Shown here in pieces: positions 1 to 6,827 of a stretch of DNA of 40,951 nt (position 1 is its first letter; each line of letters starts with the position of its first letter). The stretch is from NCBI GenBank assembly GCA_036004405.1, contig DASYRM010000051.1:1-40951 (forward strand), given 5' to 3'. The notes beneath the pieces are model-generated. The model worked only from the letters and a program-made list of their open reading frames with translations, did no database searches and was not told the DNA's origin. Both the position numbers and the translations under genes were made by a program. The DNA comes from DASYRM01 sp036004405. GTDB lineage: Bacteria; Acidobacteriota; Vicinamibacteria; Vicinamibacterales; UBA2999.

Positions 1-5
1 CGTGG

Positions 6-27
6 GCCCGGGTCTTTAGACCCGGGC
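6..27 (-). terminator. Perfect hairpin overlapping the stop codon of the terminal hydrolase
   Basis: Arms at 6-15 and 18-27 are exact reverse complements (10 bp, GC-rich, 2-base loop). The TAA stop of the hydrolase lies inside the loop and stem. It would be the natural 3' end of the co-directional gene run. No T-run is visible before the window ends, so it may be an intrinsic terminator or simply one more of the short palindromes seen elsewhere in the window. Confidence 0.45.
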
Positions 28-930
28 GGCCAGCGCCTGGTTCAAGAACGCGATGATTCGCGGCCAGGAATCGACGCTGGCGGCCGTGTTCTTCTCCGGC
101 GTGCCGCCGAACGCGAAGTCGAGGCCGATGATCGGATGCACCGCGTGGGTGATGTTGAAGGTCATCCCCGGTACCGGCGGGCCGATGATGTGCCCGGCAC
201 CTTCGTAAACCAGATGCTCCACCGCATGCGGATGGCCATGCGCGCGCAGCCGGCGCTCCGCGAACTCCGACAGCGTCGTCGCCGGCCACACCGCATCGTC
301 GGTCCCTGAAATGAGCAGCACGGGGCCGTTGATGCGCTCCACGGGGATCTCCGCCGCGGCCACCGCCGCGGTGTCGTCGAGCGCCGCGAGGAATCCCGGC
401 GTGAGCGACACCGGCGGCGCGTCCATCTTCACCGCCGATGGCACGAAGCCGGCAAACGGCAGATCCACGCCGTCTCTCGTCCACCCCGCCACCGGCGCGG
501 CGCCCATCGACACCACGCCGCCGTAGACAAGGCCGCTCCCCACCCAGCTGATCGCCGCCCGGATCTCGGGATACGTCGCGGCCAGGAGCAGCGCCAGCTC
601 GCCGCCGCGCGACGCGCCGGCCACCGCAATCGCGTCCGGACGGATGTCGTTCCGGCGCGCGAGCCAGCGGAGGGCAGCGCCAAAGTACTCGAGCGGAATG
701 CGTTCGAAGGTCGGCGGCAACCCGGGCATGCCGAAATAGCCGAGCGCCAGCGCGGCGAAACCCTCCGACGCGAGCATGAGCCCCAGAACGCCGAAGATGC
801 CAGGCGAGGAGCCGCCAACGACGATCACGGCCGGCCATGGCGGCGACGTGCCCGGCAGGTAGAGCGAGCCGACCAGGCCGTCTTCGCGCACCTGGATCAT
901 GTGGACGTTCGGGTTGAGCGCGGGATGCAT
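16..930 (-). CDS. Alpha/beta hydrolase, BAAT / acyl-CoA thioesterase C-terminal-like
   Basis: A predicted cytoplasmic serine hydrolase of 304 residues. The nucleophile elbow GASRGG puts Ser at about residue 107. SGTDD supplies an acid at about 211 and GAGH a His at about 247, so a complete Ser-Asp-His triad is visible. The order and spacing match the dienelactone hydrolase-like C-terminal domain of bile-acid-CoA:amino acid N-acyltransferase/acyl-CoA thioesterase proteins, without their N-terminal domain. No signal peptide is evident. It starts at an ATG just downstream of a palindromic repeat array and ends in a hairpin. It is last in the gene run and has no obvious link to polysaccharide synthesis, so it may lie outside the locus. 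The substrate is unknown and the family assignment is fairly firm. Confidence 0.8.
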   Translation of the reverse strand: MHPALNPNVHMIQVREDGLVGSLYLPGTSPPWPAVIVVGGSSPGIFGVLGLMLASEGFAALALGYFGMPGLPPTFERIPLEYFGAALRWLARRNDIRPDAIAVAGASRGGELALLLAATYPEIRAAISWVGSGLVYGGVVSMGAAPVAGWTRDGVDLPFAGFVPSAVKMDAPPVSLTPGFLAALDDTAAVAAAEIPVERINGPVLLISGTDDAVWPATTLSEFAERRLRAHGHPHAVEHLVYEGAGHIIGPPVPGMTFNITHAVHPIIGLDFAFGGTPEKNTAASVDSWPRIIAFLNQALAARV

Positions 931-938
931 CAGCTCAT

Positions 939-1048
939 GGGCCGCCTAAAGGCGGCCCCTACGACGGAGGTTCATGGGCGGCCCCTACGACGGAGGCGGC
1001 CCCTACGACGGAGGCGGCCCCTACGACGGGGGCGGCCGCTACGACGGA
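939..1048. repeat. Palindrome followed by five 18-bp tandem units
   Basis: A palindrome with arms GGGCCGCC (939-946) and GGCGGCCC (951-958) runs into five copies of the 18-mer ggcggcccctacgacgga at 951-968, 977-994, 995-1012, 1013-1030 and 1031-1048. The first two copies are separated by 8 bp, the rest are contiguous, and the last two each carry one substitution. The array fills the gap between the hydrolase and the DUF4184 gene. It also encodes the last residues and TAG stop of the latter. The same GGGCCGCC...GGCGGCCC palindrome recurs at 11283-11302, so this is a dispersed short-repeat family. Confidence 0.85.
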
Positions 1049-1842
1049 GGCGGCGCCCACGTCCGCGGTCGTGAGCGCGTCCAGTGCCAGCCGATGGCGT
1101 AGAGCGTGACCGACCCGACGAGCGTGGACAGCGCCGTCACGACCAGCCGGCGCGCCACCGGCTGCAGCGCGCGCAATGTCGGCTGTGCCGGCGGCCGGCT
1201 GGCGCCCGCCGCCGTCGTTGCCAGCAGGACGGCCAGCGCGATCGAGACGAGCAGCCACTGTCGAGCACCCCGCGTCAGCCCACCCACCGGCAACGTGTTC
1301 TCCGGCGCGCGGCGATACCAGCGCCAGATCCAGAGCGCCAGCACCGCCGTGCCCACCGCGGAGCTCGCGTGCTGCAGCACGCTGAAGACGTAGACGGTAT
1401 AGCCGGACACCCTGAAGAGCCGCGTTTCGAGCACGGGGAGCCATTCGCCCACGCCGGCGTCGCCGCCGTGGGTAAACGAATCCCACGCCGCATGCGTCGC
1501 CGCGCCCACCAGCAGCGACACCAGCACCGCCGGCGCCCACACCGGCGGACGCGCGCCGTCGAGCGACGGGGGAAGCCGTCGCTGCAGCGCTTCCGGCATC
1601 AGCGCGCGCAGCGGCCGATCGAGCACGCGGTCGTAAAGCAGATACGACAGCACACCCACGGGCAGGCAGAACCACAACAGCCCGAACGCGCTGTGCGTGA
1701 GGTTGCGGTTCAGCGACACCGGCAGGAAGAGCGGCACATCCGGCATGATGCTGCCGATGACGAGCGCGGTCAGCACGCCCAGACGTCCCAGTGGACGCCG
1801 GAGCGGGATCGCCGCCACCGGGTGGGCGATGGTCAGCGGCAC
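1039..1842 (-). CDS. DUF4184 family membrane protein
   Basis: A predicted polytopic inner-membrane protein of 267 residues. The N-terminus has the family signature: a TIAHPVAAIPLRR-like opening, then SIMPDVPLFL, then NLTHSAFGL with conserved His residues, followed by several hydrophobic segments and THAAWDSFTH. This is typical of DUF4184, whose function is not known to me. The GTG start at 1842 lies one base after the stop of the upstream glycosyltransferase gene and was chosen because the family begins at that point. The longer open frame upstream is a shadow of the GT gene. The last residues (PPS) and TAG stop come from the 18-bp tandem repeat downstream, suggesting that the repeat invaded the 3' end of the gene. 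Confidence 0.8.
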   Translation of the reverse strand: MPLTIAHPVAAIPLRRPLGRLGVLTALVIGSIMPDVPLFLPVSLNRNLTHSAFGLLWFCLPVGVLSYLLYDRVLDRPLRALMPEALQRRLPPSLDGARPPVWAPAVLVSLLVGAATHAAWDSFTHGGDAGVGEWLPVLETRLFRVSGYTVYVFSVLQHASSAVGTAVLALWIWRWYRRAPENTLPVGGLTRGARQWLLVSIALAVLLATTAAGASRPPAQPTLRALQPVARRLVVTALSTLVGSVTLYAIGWHWTRSRPRTWAPPPS

Positions 1843-1843
1843 G

Positions 1844-2722
1844 TCACGCGTGCTCCCGTATCGCTCGCAGCAGCCACCAGCAGCGCAGCGACAACAGCGC
1901 CCGTGCCAGCAGCCGCTTCGGGTTGAGCGGGCCAGGCGCCACGTGCGTCGCGTAATACAGGTAGGCGCTCTCGTGAAAAGCGCGCACCGACGGCGCGCGT
2001 GCCGTACGGCTCGAAAGCCCGACGCGGTGTACGGCCGTCGCCTTCGGCACGTAGCGGATCTCGTAGCCGCGCGTCCGCAGCCGCCGGCACAGGTCGGCGT
2101 CCTCCCAGTAGAGGAAGTAGCGCTCGTCGAAGCCGCCTTCGGCGAGAAGCGCCTCGCGCCGTGACAGCACGCAGGCACCGGACAGCCAGTCCACGGCCAG
2201 GCTCGGCGCTCCCGCCGGCACGCTGACATCCACGACGTTGCGCCGCGCCGCCGGCAGCCACGGCAGCAGTCGCCGGAGCGCCGTGTTGCGGCCGAAGAAC
2301 CCGGTGAACATGTCGGGGTCGCCGCGGGCACTGCCCTGCACGGAGCCGTCGGGGTCGAGAATACGGGGCCCGGCGATGGCGCATTGCGGCTGCTGGCCCA
2401 TCTCGCTTTCGAGCGCCGCCATCGCGCCGGGCTCGAGCCGGCAGTCGGGGTTCATGATCAGCACGAACGGCGCCCGTGCCTGCGCCAGCGCTTGATTCAC
2501 CGCCCGGCCAAACCCGATGTTCGCGGGATTCCTGACGAGCGTCACGGCCGGTGCGAACTCCTGCGCGATGGCGGCGCTGCCGTCGTGCGACGCGTTGTCC
2601 ACCACAAACCCTTGCCAGTCGCGCCCGGCCAGTTCACTGGCGATGGACGTCAGCGCGTCGCGCAGCTCGTCGCCCGCGTTGAAGTTGACCACGATGGCGG
2701 TCACGTCCGGCACCGCGTTCAC
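1844..2722 (-). CDS. GT2 family glycosyltransferase (rhamnosyltransferase-like)
   Basis: A GT-A fold glycosyltransferase of 292 residues, presumably adding one sugar to the lipid-linked repeat unit on the cytoplasmic face. The N-terminus has the GT2 signature TAIVVNFNAGDELRD, then VDNASHDGS, a metal-binding region NPDC (about 91-94) and an acceptor-side WEDADL motif (about 206-211). This matches the WbbL/rhamnosyltransferase-type subgroup. The start is a GTG at 2722 that overlaps the preceding stop as GTGA. The open frame extends much further upstream, but only as a shadow of the next GT. It is the second of two tandem GT2 genes. Donor and acceptor cannot be read from sequence. Confidence 0.88.
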   Translation of the reverse strand: MNAVPDVTAIVVNFNAGDELRDALTSIASELAGRDWQGFVVDNASHDGSAAIAQEFAPAVTLVRNPANIGFGRAVNQALAQARAPFVLIMNPDCRLEPGAMAALESEMGQQPQCAIAGPRILDPDGSVQGSARGDPDMFTGFFGRNTALRRLLPWLPAARRNVVDVSVPAGAPSLAVDWLSGACVLSRREALLAEGGFDERYFLYWEDADLCRRLRTRGYEIRYVPKATAVHRVGLSSRTARAPSVRAFHESAYLYYATHVAPGPLNPKRLLARALLSLRCWWLLRAIREHA

Positions 2723-3753
2723 CGGCGCACAGCGTCTTTCTGGGCGGCGTCGCTCGGCGACGCGGCCCCCGCCAGGCCGACGTCGAAGCGCTTCTCGGTC
2801 AGCTTCGTCGCCAGCCACCGTCGTTCGAGGAGCGGCCAGATTGCGCCCGCGCCGACCCGACGTGTGCGCTGCACGAGGGCGCGCTGCCGCAGCACGCGCG
2901 GCACGCCCGCCATCGCGGCCAGCTTGCCGCGCAGAAACGCGCCCAGCAGCCCGAGGCGGGCGAAATAGCCGGCGGCGGCCGCCGTGTAGAGCAGGTGTCC
3001 GGGCATGGATCGCAGCAGGATGCTCAGCGGCGAGTTCTTCAGATACACCCACTCCAGGTTGCGCTGGCCGTGGAACACCGCGAACGCGCTCGTCCGCCCC
3101 AGCGTGGCGCTCCCATGGTGCCGCACCACCGCGTCGGCGGCGTAGCCACAGCGATAGCCGAGCAGGCGTGCGCGGTACGACAGGTCCACATCTTCGTGCG
3201 ACACGAAGAAGTGCTCGTCGAAGCCGCCGAGCTCGTCGAAGGCCGCTTTCGTCACCAGGCACGCGGCGCCGCACACTCCGAAGACTTCGCCCGAGCGCGC
3301 CGCCTCGGCCGCGCGCGTGCCGTGGAAGCGCTTGAACGCCGCGCCCCATTGCAGCACGCCGTCGCCAGCGCTGTCGATCACACCGGGGTCGTGCATGTAG
3401 ACGACGCGCGAGGTGGCGAGGGCACAGCCTGGCGGCTCGTCCACGGCGCGCCGGAGCGCGGCGAGCCAACCCGGCTGAACCACCGTGTCGTTGTTGAGGA
3501 AGACGAGATGGCGGCCGCGCGCCTCGCGCGCGCCGGCGTTGTTGCCGCCGGCAAAGCCCAGGTTCTCCGCAAGCGCCACCACGCGGACGACGGGAAACCG
3601 CGCGCGTACGAACTCTGCGGAGCCGTCCGTCGAGCCGCTGTCCACGAGCAGCGTCTCGAACTCGACGCCGTGCTGCGCGGCGACGGCGTCGAGGCACGCC
3701 TGCAGGTACTGGCGCCCGTTCCAGTTGATGACGATGACGCTGGTGTCGATCAT
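2719..3753 (-). CDS. GT2 family glycosyltransferase
   Basis: A 344-residue GT-A glycosyltransferase. It shows SVIVINWNGRQYL at the N-terminus, VDSGSTDGS, NNDT (about 87-90, DXD equivalent) and HEDVDLSYR (about 185-192), all standard for the rhamnosyltransferase-like GT2 group. The C-terminal third contains a basic, weakly hydrophobic segment that may sit at the membrane. It follows the GT4 gene after 25 bases and is translationally coupled to the downstream GT2 by GTGA. It is related to the downstream GT2 but clearly diverged from it, so the two probably add different residues. The role in repeat-unit assembly is inferred from context. Confidence 0.88.
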   Translation of the reverse strand: MIDTSVIVINWNGRQYLQACLDAVAAQHGVEFETLLVDSGSTDGSAEFVRARFPVVRVVALAENLGFAGGNNAGAREARGRHLVFLNNDTVVQPGWLAALRRAVDEPPGCALATSRVVYMHDPGVIDSAGDGVLQWGAAFKRFHGTRAAEAARSGEVFGVCGAACLVTKAAFDELGGFDEHFFVSHEDVDLSYRARLLGYRCGYAADAVVRHHGSATLGRTSAFAVFHGQRNLEWVYLKNSPLSILLRSMPGHLLYTAAAAGYFARLGLLGAFLRGKLAAMAGVPRVLRQRALVQRTRRVGAGAIWPLLERRWLATKLTEKRFDVGLAGAASPSDAAQKDAVRR

Positions 3754-3778
3754 GGCTGGCGAGACCGCGCGGGAGCCA

Positions 3779-4876
3779 TCAGCGCGCGCTCACGGCGCGC
3801 CGGTACACGTCATACGTTTCGCGCGCCGTGCGCTCCCAGGTGAACGTGGCCGCGCGCGCGCGCCCCGCCTCTGCCATGGCCGCGCGGCGATCCGGCTGTC
3901 CGATTATCGCGTCGAGGCTGGCCACCCAGCCAGCGGCGTCGTCCGGCTCGAGCAGCACGCCGGCATCGCCCAGCACCTCGGGCACCGACGACGCCCGCGT
4001 GGCGATCACCGGCGTACCGCGGGCCATCGCCTCGAGCACCGGCAGGCCGAAGCCTTCGTAGAGCGACGGGTAGACGAGCGCGGCGGCCTCGCGATAGAGC
4101 GCGTCGAGCCGCGCGTCGCTGACGACACCGAGCACCGCCAGCGCGCCGCTGGCGCCGCCGGCGGCCGCGCGCGCCTCCAGATCCGCCACCAAGCCGCGAT
4201 CGACGCCGGCCAGCGCCAGCGTGAGGCCAGCCGCCGGGCCGCCGCGGCGCCGGAGTGCGATGACCGCGTCGAGCACCACCGGGAGGTTGCGGCGTACGTG
4301 CAGGTCGCCGACGTGCAGCACGAACGGCGCCGGCACATCGGCGGTCGCGGGCTCGATCGCGAACCGCGGCACGACCCCCAGCGGCACCACCGCGATCCGG
4401 TTGAGGGGGATGCCGTAGGCGGCGTGGATCTCGGCGGCCGAGAACGCCGAATCGGTGACGACCCGCGCCGCCGATCGCGCGCTGGCGCGATAGAAGGCCC
4501 GGCGCAGCCGGTCACGGCGGTAGGGATACCACTCGGGGTGCCGCTCGTAGCTGACGTCGTGGATCGTCACCACCACCGGCGTCCGGATGCCGACCGGCGC
4601 GGTGTAGGCGGGCGCGTGCAGCAGATCGATGCGGGCGCGTCGCGCCGCAAGCGGCAGTCCGACCAGGGTCCAGCCGAGATTGGTGGGCGGATGGCGCGGC
4701 TCGGCGACGTGCGGAATCCCGTCCGGCACGTCGCGCAGCGAACCGCCGAGGACGACGAGATCGAGCGGGGCGCCGAGCGCCCGCAGCGCCCGCACCAGCG
4801 CGTTGACGTAGCGGCGCACGCCGGCGGCCGGCGACGAGAAGGCGCGGCCATCGAGCCCGACTCGCATCACCGACAT
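3779..4876 (-). CDS. GT4 family glycosyltransferase
   Basis: A GT-B retaining glycosyltransferase of 365 residues. The N-terminal domain opens with VGLDGRAFSSPAAGVRRYV. The C-terminal nucleotide-sugar domain has LHVGDLHVRRNL and the E-X7-E motif YEGFGLPVLE (Glu at about 274 and 282), which is diagnostic for GT4. The closest general type is mannosyltransferase-like WbaZ/MtfB enzymes of O-antigen loci, though the donor is not certain. Start codons ATG 4876 or ATG 4867 are both possible. The first lies inside one arm of a 19-bp inverted repeat. It is separated from the upstream gene by about 130 bases of palindromic sequence, the longest intergenic gap in the window. Confidence 0.88.
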   Translation of the reverse strand: MSVMRVGLDGRAFSSPAAGVRRYVNALVRALRALGAPLDLVVLGGSLRDVPDGIPHVAEPRHPPTNLGWTLVGLPLAARRARIDLLHAPAYTAPVGIRTPVVVTIHDVSYERHPEWYPYRRDRLRRAFYRASARSAARVVTDSAFSAAEIHAAYGIPLNRIAVVPLGVVPRFAIEPATADVPAPFVLHVGDLHVRRNLPVVLDAVIALRRRGGPAAGLTLALAGVDRGLVADLEARAAAGGASGALAVLGVVSDARLDALYREAAALVYPSLYEGFGLPVLEAMARGTPVIATRASSVPEVLGDAGVLLEPDDAAGWVASLDAIIGQPDRRAAMAEAGRARAATFTWERTARETYDVYRRAVSAR

Positions 4877-4933
4877 CTTCGATGGCCACGATAATCAGAA
4901 GAACGGCGTCTCGGCGTGGCCATTGAAGATGTC
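4872..4933. repeat. Inverted repeat covering the GT4 start codon
   Basis: The 19-mer GACATCTTCGATGGCCACG at 4872-4890 recurs as its reverse complement at 4915-4933 with one mismatch, leaving a 24-base loop. One arm contains the GT4 start codon and the bases where its ribosome binding site should be. A stem in the mRNA could therefore hide the start, or the arm may have been copied by inversion. This is visible directly; any function is inference. Confidence 0.6.
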
Positions 4934-4934
4934 C

Positions 4935-5009
4935 GCCCCGCGAAGCGGGGCCAAGAGATGCTGGAGTAACGAAGCGGAGCCGCACTGCTCATGTGGCGGA
5001 GCTTCGTTA
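4935..5009 (-). terminator. Two hairpins after the WecA-like fusion gene
   Basis: The first stem in transcript order has arms at 5001-5009 and 4967-4975 (TAACGAAGC and GCTTCGTTA, 9 bp) and includes the TAA stop of the upstream gene. Further partial pairing runs inward. The second has arms 945-951 and 935-941 of the 4.9-kb block (GCCCCGC and GCGGGGC) with a three-base loop. The pair sits in the longest intergenic gap and could attenuate or terminate transcription or protect the mRNA 3' end. The CGAAGCG core also recurs at 8551-8611, so these may be mobile palindromic repeats. Confidence 0.45.
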
Positions 5010-6827
5010 CTGAATCTCCATCGAGAAGCGGCGCACCTTCCGCTCCTGCTCCCCGCAGACGGTGCGCACGCGCACTTCGACGCTGCCGTTGATGGCGGGG
5101 CTGCTCAGCACCACTTCGTCCACCGAATAGCGGCGGAGCACGCGCTCCAGATCGTCGATGGCGCCGCGCACCGGTACGCCGGCAATCCAGCGGTGGGCCT
5201 TGGCGGGATCGTCGTCGAGGAAGCCGACCGGATTCATGTGCCAGTGCGGGTTCGCGCGCATCTCCCGTACGAGCAGCCGTCCGAACGCGCCGGCCCCGTA
5301 CACCAGCACGCGGCGGTTGCGCTTGCTGCGGGTGGCGGCGATCAGCCCCATCGCCCGGAACGAGCCCCGCGTGATCATCAGCGCCAGCGTCAGCAGGATG
5401 GGATCGAGCACCAGCACGCCGCGCTGGAACCCCTCGAAGCGGTAGAGCAGCGACGCGATGGCGAGCACCAGCAGCGACCCCAGCCCCACGCCGCGCACCA
5501 CCGCCGCCAGGTCGCGCAGCCCGAAGGTTTCCCACGAGCGCTGATAGAGCCCCGACGCGTAGAGCGCCGGCAGGCGGCACCCGAGCACCACCGGCAGCGA
5601 CGCGGTGAAGAACGGCAGAAAGGTGTCGAGCTCGGGGCCGTCGAAGCGCAGACGGTAGGCGCCGTAGTAGCACACCGTAATCAGCACCAGGTCCAGCAGC
5701 ACCTCGCCCGCGTGCCACCGGAACGTGAGGTCTTTGAGGAACGGCGCGAACGAGGACTTCTGCAGCGCCAGGAAGTCCTCGGCGTTGTAGGCCGGGACGC
5801 GCGCGAGGTAGATGCCCACGAGGCCGACGAGCACCGCGAAGACGGCCACGAGCGCCATCGGTTCCACGCCGCGGGGCGTGCCGATCACCCACGCCGCGAA
5901 TCCGCCGGCGAGCCCGAAGAGGTAGAGGATGCGCACGGCGCTGCGCTCGGAGAACCCCAGCGACACCAGGCGGTGCGACACGTGGTCGGTCCCGCCCTTC
6001 GACGCCTTGCGTCCGGCGAGCCGCCGCAGCACGAGCACGAAGCCGGTGTCGAAGAGCGGCACGATGAGGATGAGCACGACCAGTACGGCGGGGCTCACGA
6101 ACGCGATCTGCGTGCGCACGACCGGCACCAGGGAGGCCGCGCCGAGCAGCGCGCCGATGAACAGGCTCCCGGAGTCGCCCATGAAGAGGCGGGCTGGGGG
6201 CCGGTTCCAGAACAGGAACCCGCCGAGCGCGCCCGCGAGCACGACGAGCAGCAGCACGAGGCCCGGGCCGAGGGGGGCGGACAGAAGCGCGGCCAGGAAG
6301 ATCGTGGCGACGAGCGCGACGCCCGCCGCCAGGCCGTCCATGTTGTCGAGCAGGTTGACGGCATGGCACAGGCCGGCAAACCAGATGGTGGCCACGAGCG
6401 TGTCGGCAAACGGCATCGAGCCCTCGGGCGCGAGCCCCGCGAGCAGGAAGACCAGGAAGGCGCCGATCGCCAGCGACGCCACCAGCTTGGCGAGCGGCGA
6501 CAGCTGCAGGCGATCGTCCATGATGCCGACGCAGCACATCGCCAGCGCCGACAGCAGCACCGGGCCCCACGGCTCGGCAAAGTCGATCACACCGAGCCGC
6601 ACGACGCCGATGGCGAAGGCGACGATCGTCGCGGCGGCAATCGCCACGCCGCCCATGGTCGGCGTCGGCTGGCTGTGCCAGCGGTCGGGACGCGGCGGCA
6701 CCACGGCCCCGATCGACGCCGACAGCCAGCGCATCACCGCGCCGAGCAGGATCGACAGAATGAGCGCCGTGAGGAAGGCCGCGACCAGCGGGCCCGACAG
6801 CGCGAGCGACCCAAGCCGGGAGTCCAT
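5007..6827 (-). CDS. WecA/MraY-like sugar-1-phosphate transferase fused to a FlaA1/CapD-type N-terminal region
   Basis: A 606-residue membrane enzyme, probably priming the glycan by moving a sugar-1-phosphate onto undecaprenyl phosphate. Residues 1-340 are a polyprenyl-phosphate N-acetylhexosamine-1-phosphate transferase: MDD at about 103-105, NLLDNMDG at 158-165, FMGDSGS at 215-221 and DHVSHR at 281-286, among about ten hydrophobic segments. Residues 375-490 form a second membrane block like that preceding FlaA1/CapD dehydratases. Residues 507-606 have a Rossmann glycine motif (GAGAFG, 511-516) and GFLDDD. The protein stops there, without the catalytic SDR dehydratase domain that normally follows. 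Start ATG 6827 shares one base with the upstream stop. Activity of the first domain is likely; the appended part may be regulatory. Confidence 0.85.
   Translation of the reverse strand: MDSRLGSLALSGPLVAAFLTALILSILLGAVMRWLSASIGAVVPPRPDRWHSQPTPTMGGVAIAAATIVAFAIGVVRLGVIDFAEPWGPVLLSALAMCCVGIMDDRLQLSPLAKLVASLAIGAFLVFLLAGLAPEGSMPFADTLVATIWFAGLCHAVNLLDNMDGLAAGVALVATIFLAALLSAPLGPGLVLLLVVLAGALGGFLFWNRPPARLFMGDSGSLFIGALLGAASLVPVVRTQIAFVSPAVLVVLILIVPLFDTGFVLVLRRLAGRKASKGGTDHVSHRLVSLGFSERSAVRILYLFGLAGGFAAWVIGTPRGVEPMALVAVFAVLVGLVGIYLARVPAYNAEDFLALQKSSFAPFLKDLTFRWHAGEVLLDLVLITVCYYGAYRLRFDGPELDTFLPFFTASLPVVLGCRLPALYASGLYQRSWETFGLRDLAAVVRGVGLGSLLVLAIASLLYRFEGFQRGVLVLDPILLTLALMITRGSFRAMGLIAATRSKRNRRVLVYGAGAFGRLLVREMRANPHWHMNPVGFLDDDPAKAHRWIAGVPVRGAIDDLERVLRRYSVDEVVLSSPAINGSVEVRVRTVCGEQERKVRRFSMEIQ

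Noticed and set aside
939..1048. Possible CRISPR array
   Set aside because: Units are directly abutting 18-mers without unique spacers, and no cas genes are present.
959..1675. Minus-strand frame ending in repeated VVGAAS units
   Set aside because: The repeats are a translation of the 18-bp tandem array, and the rest is out of frame with the DUF4184 gene.
4867..6570. 567-codon minus-strand frame over the WecA-like region
   Set aside because: It is out of frame with the gene bearing intact MraY/WecA motifs and consists of Arg/Ala/Gly-rich sequence.
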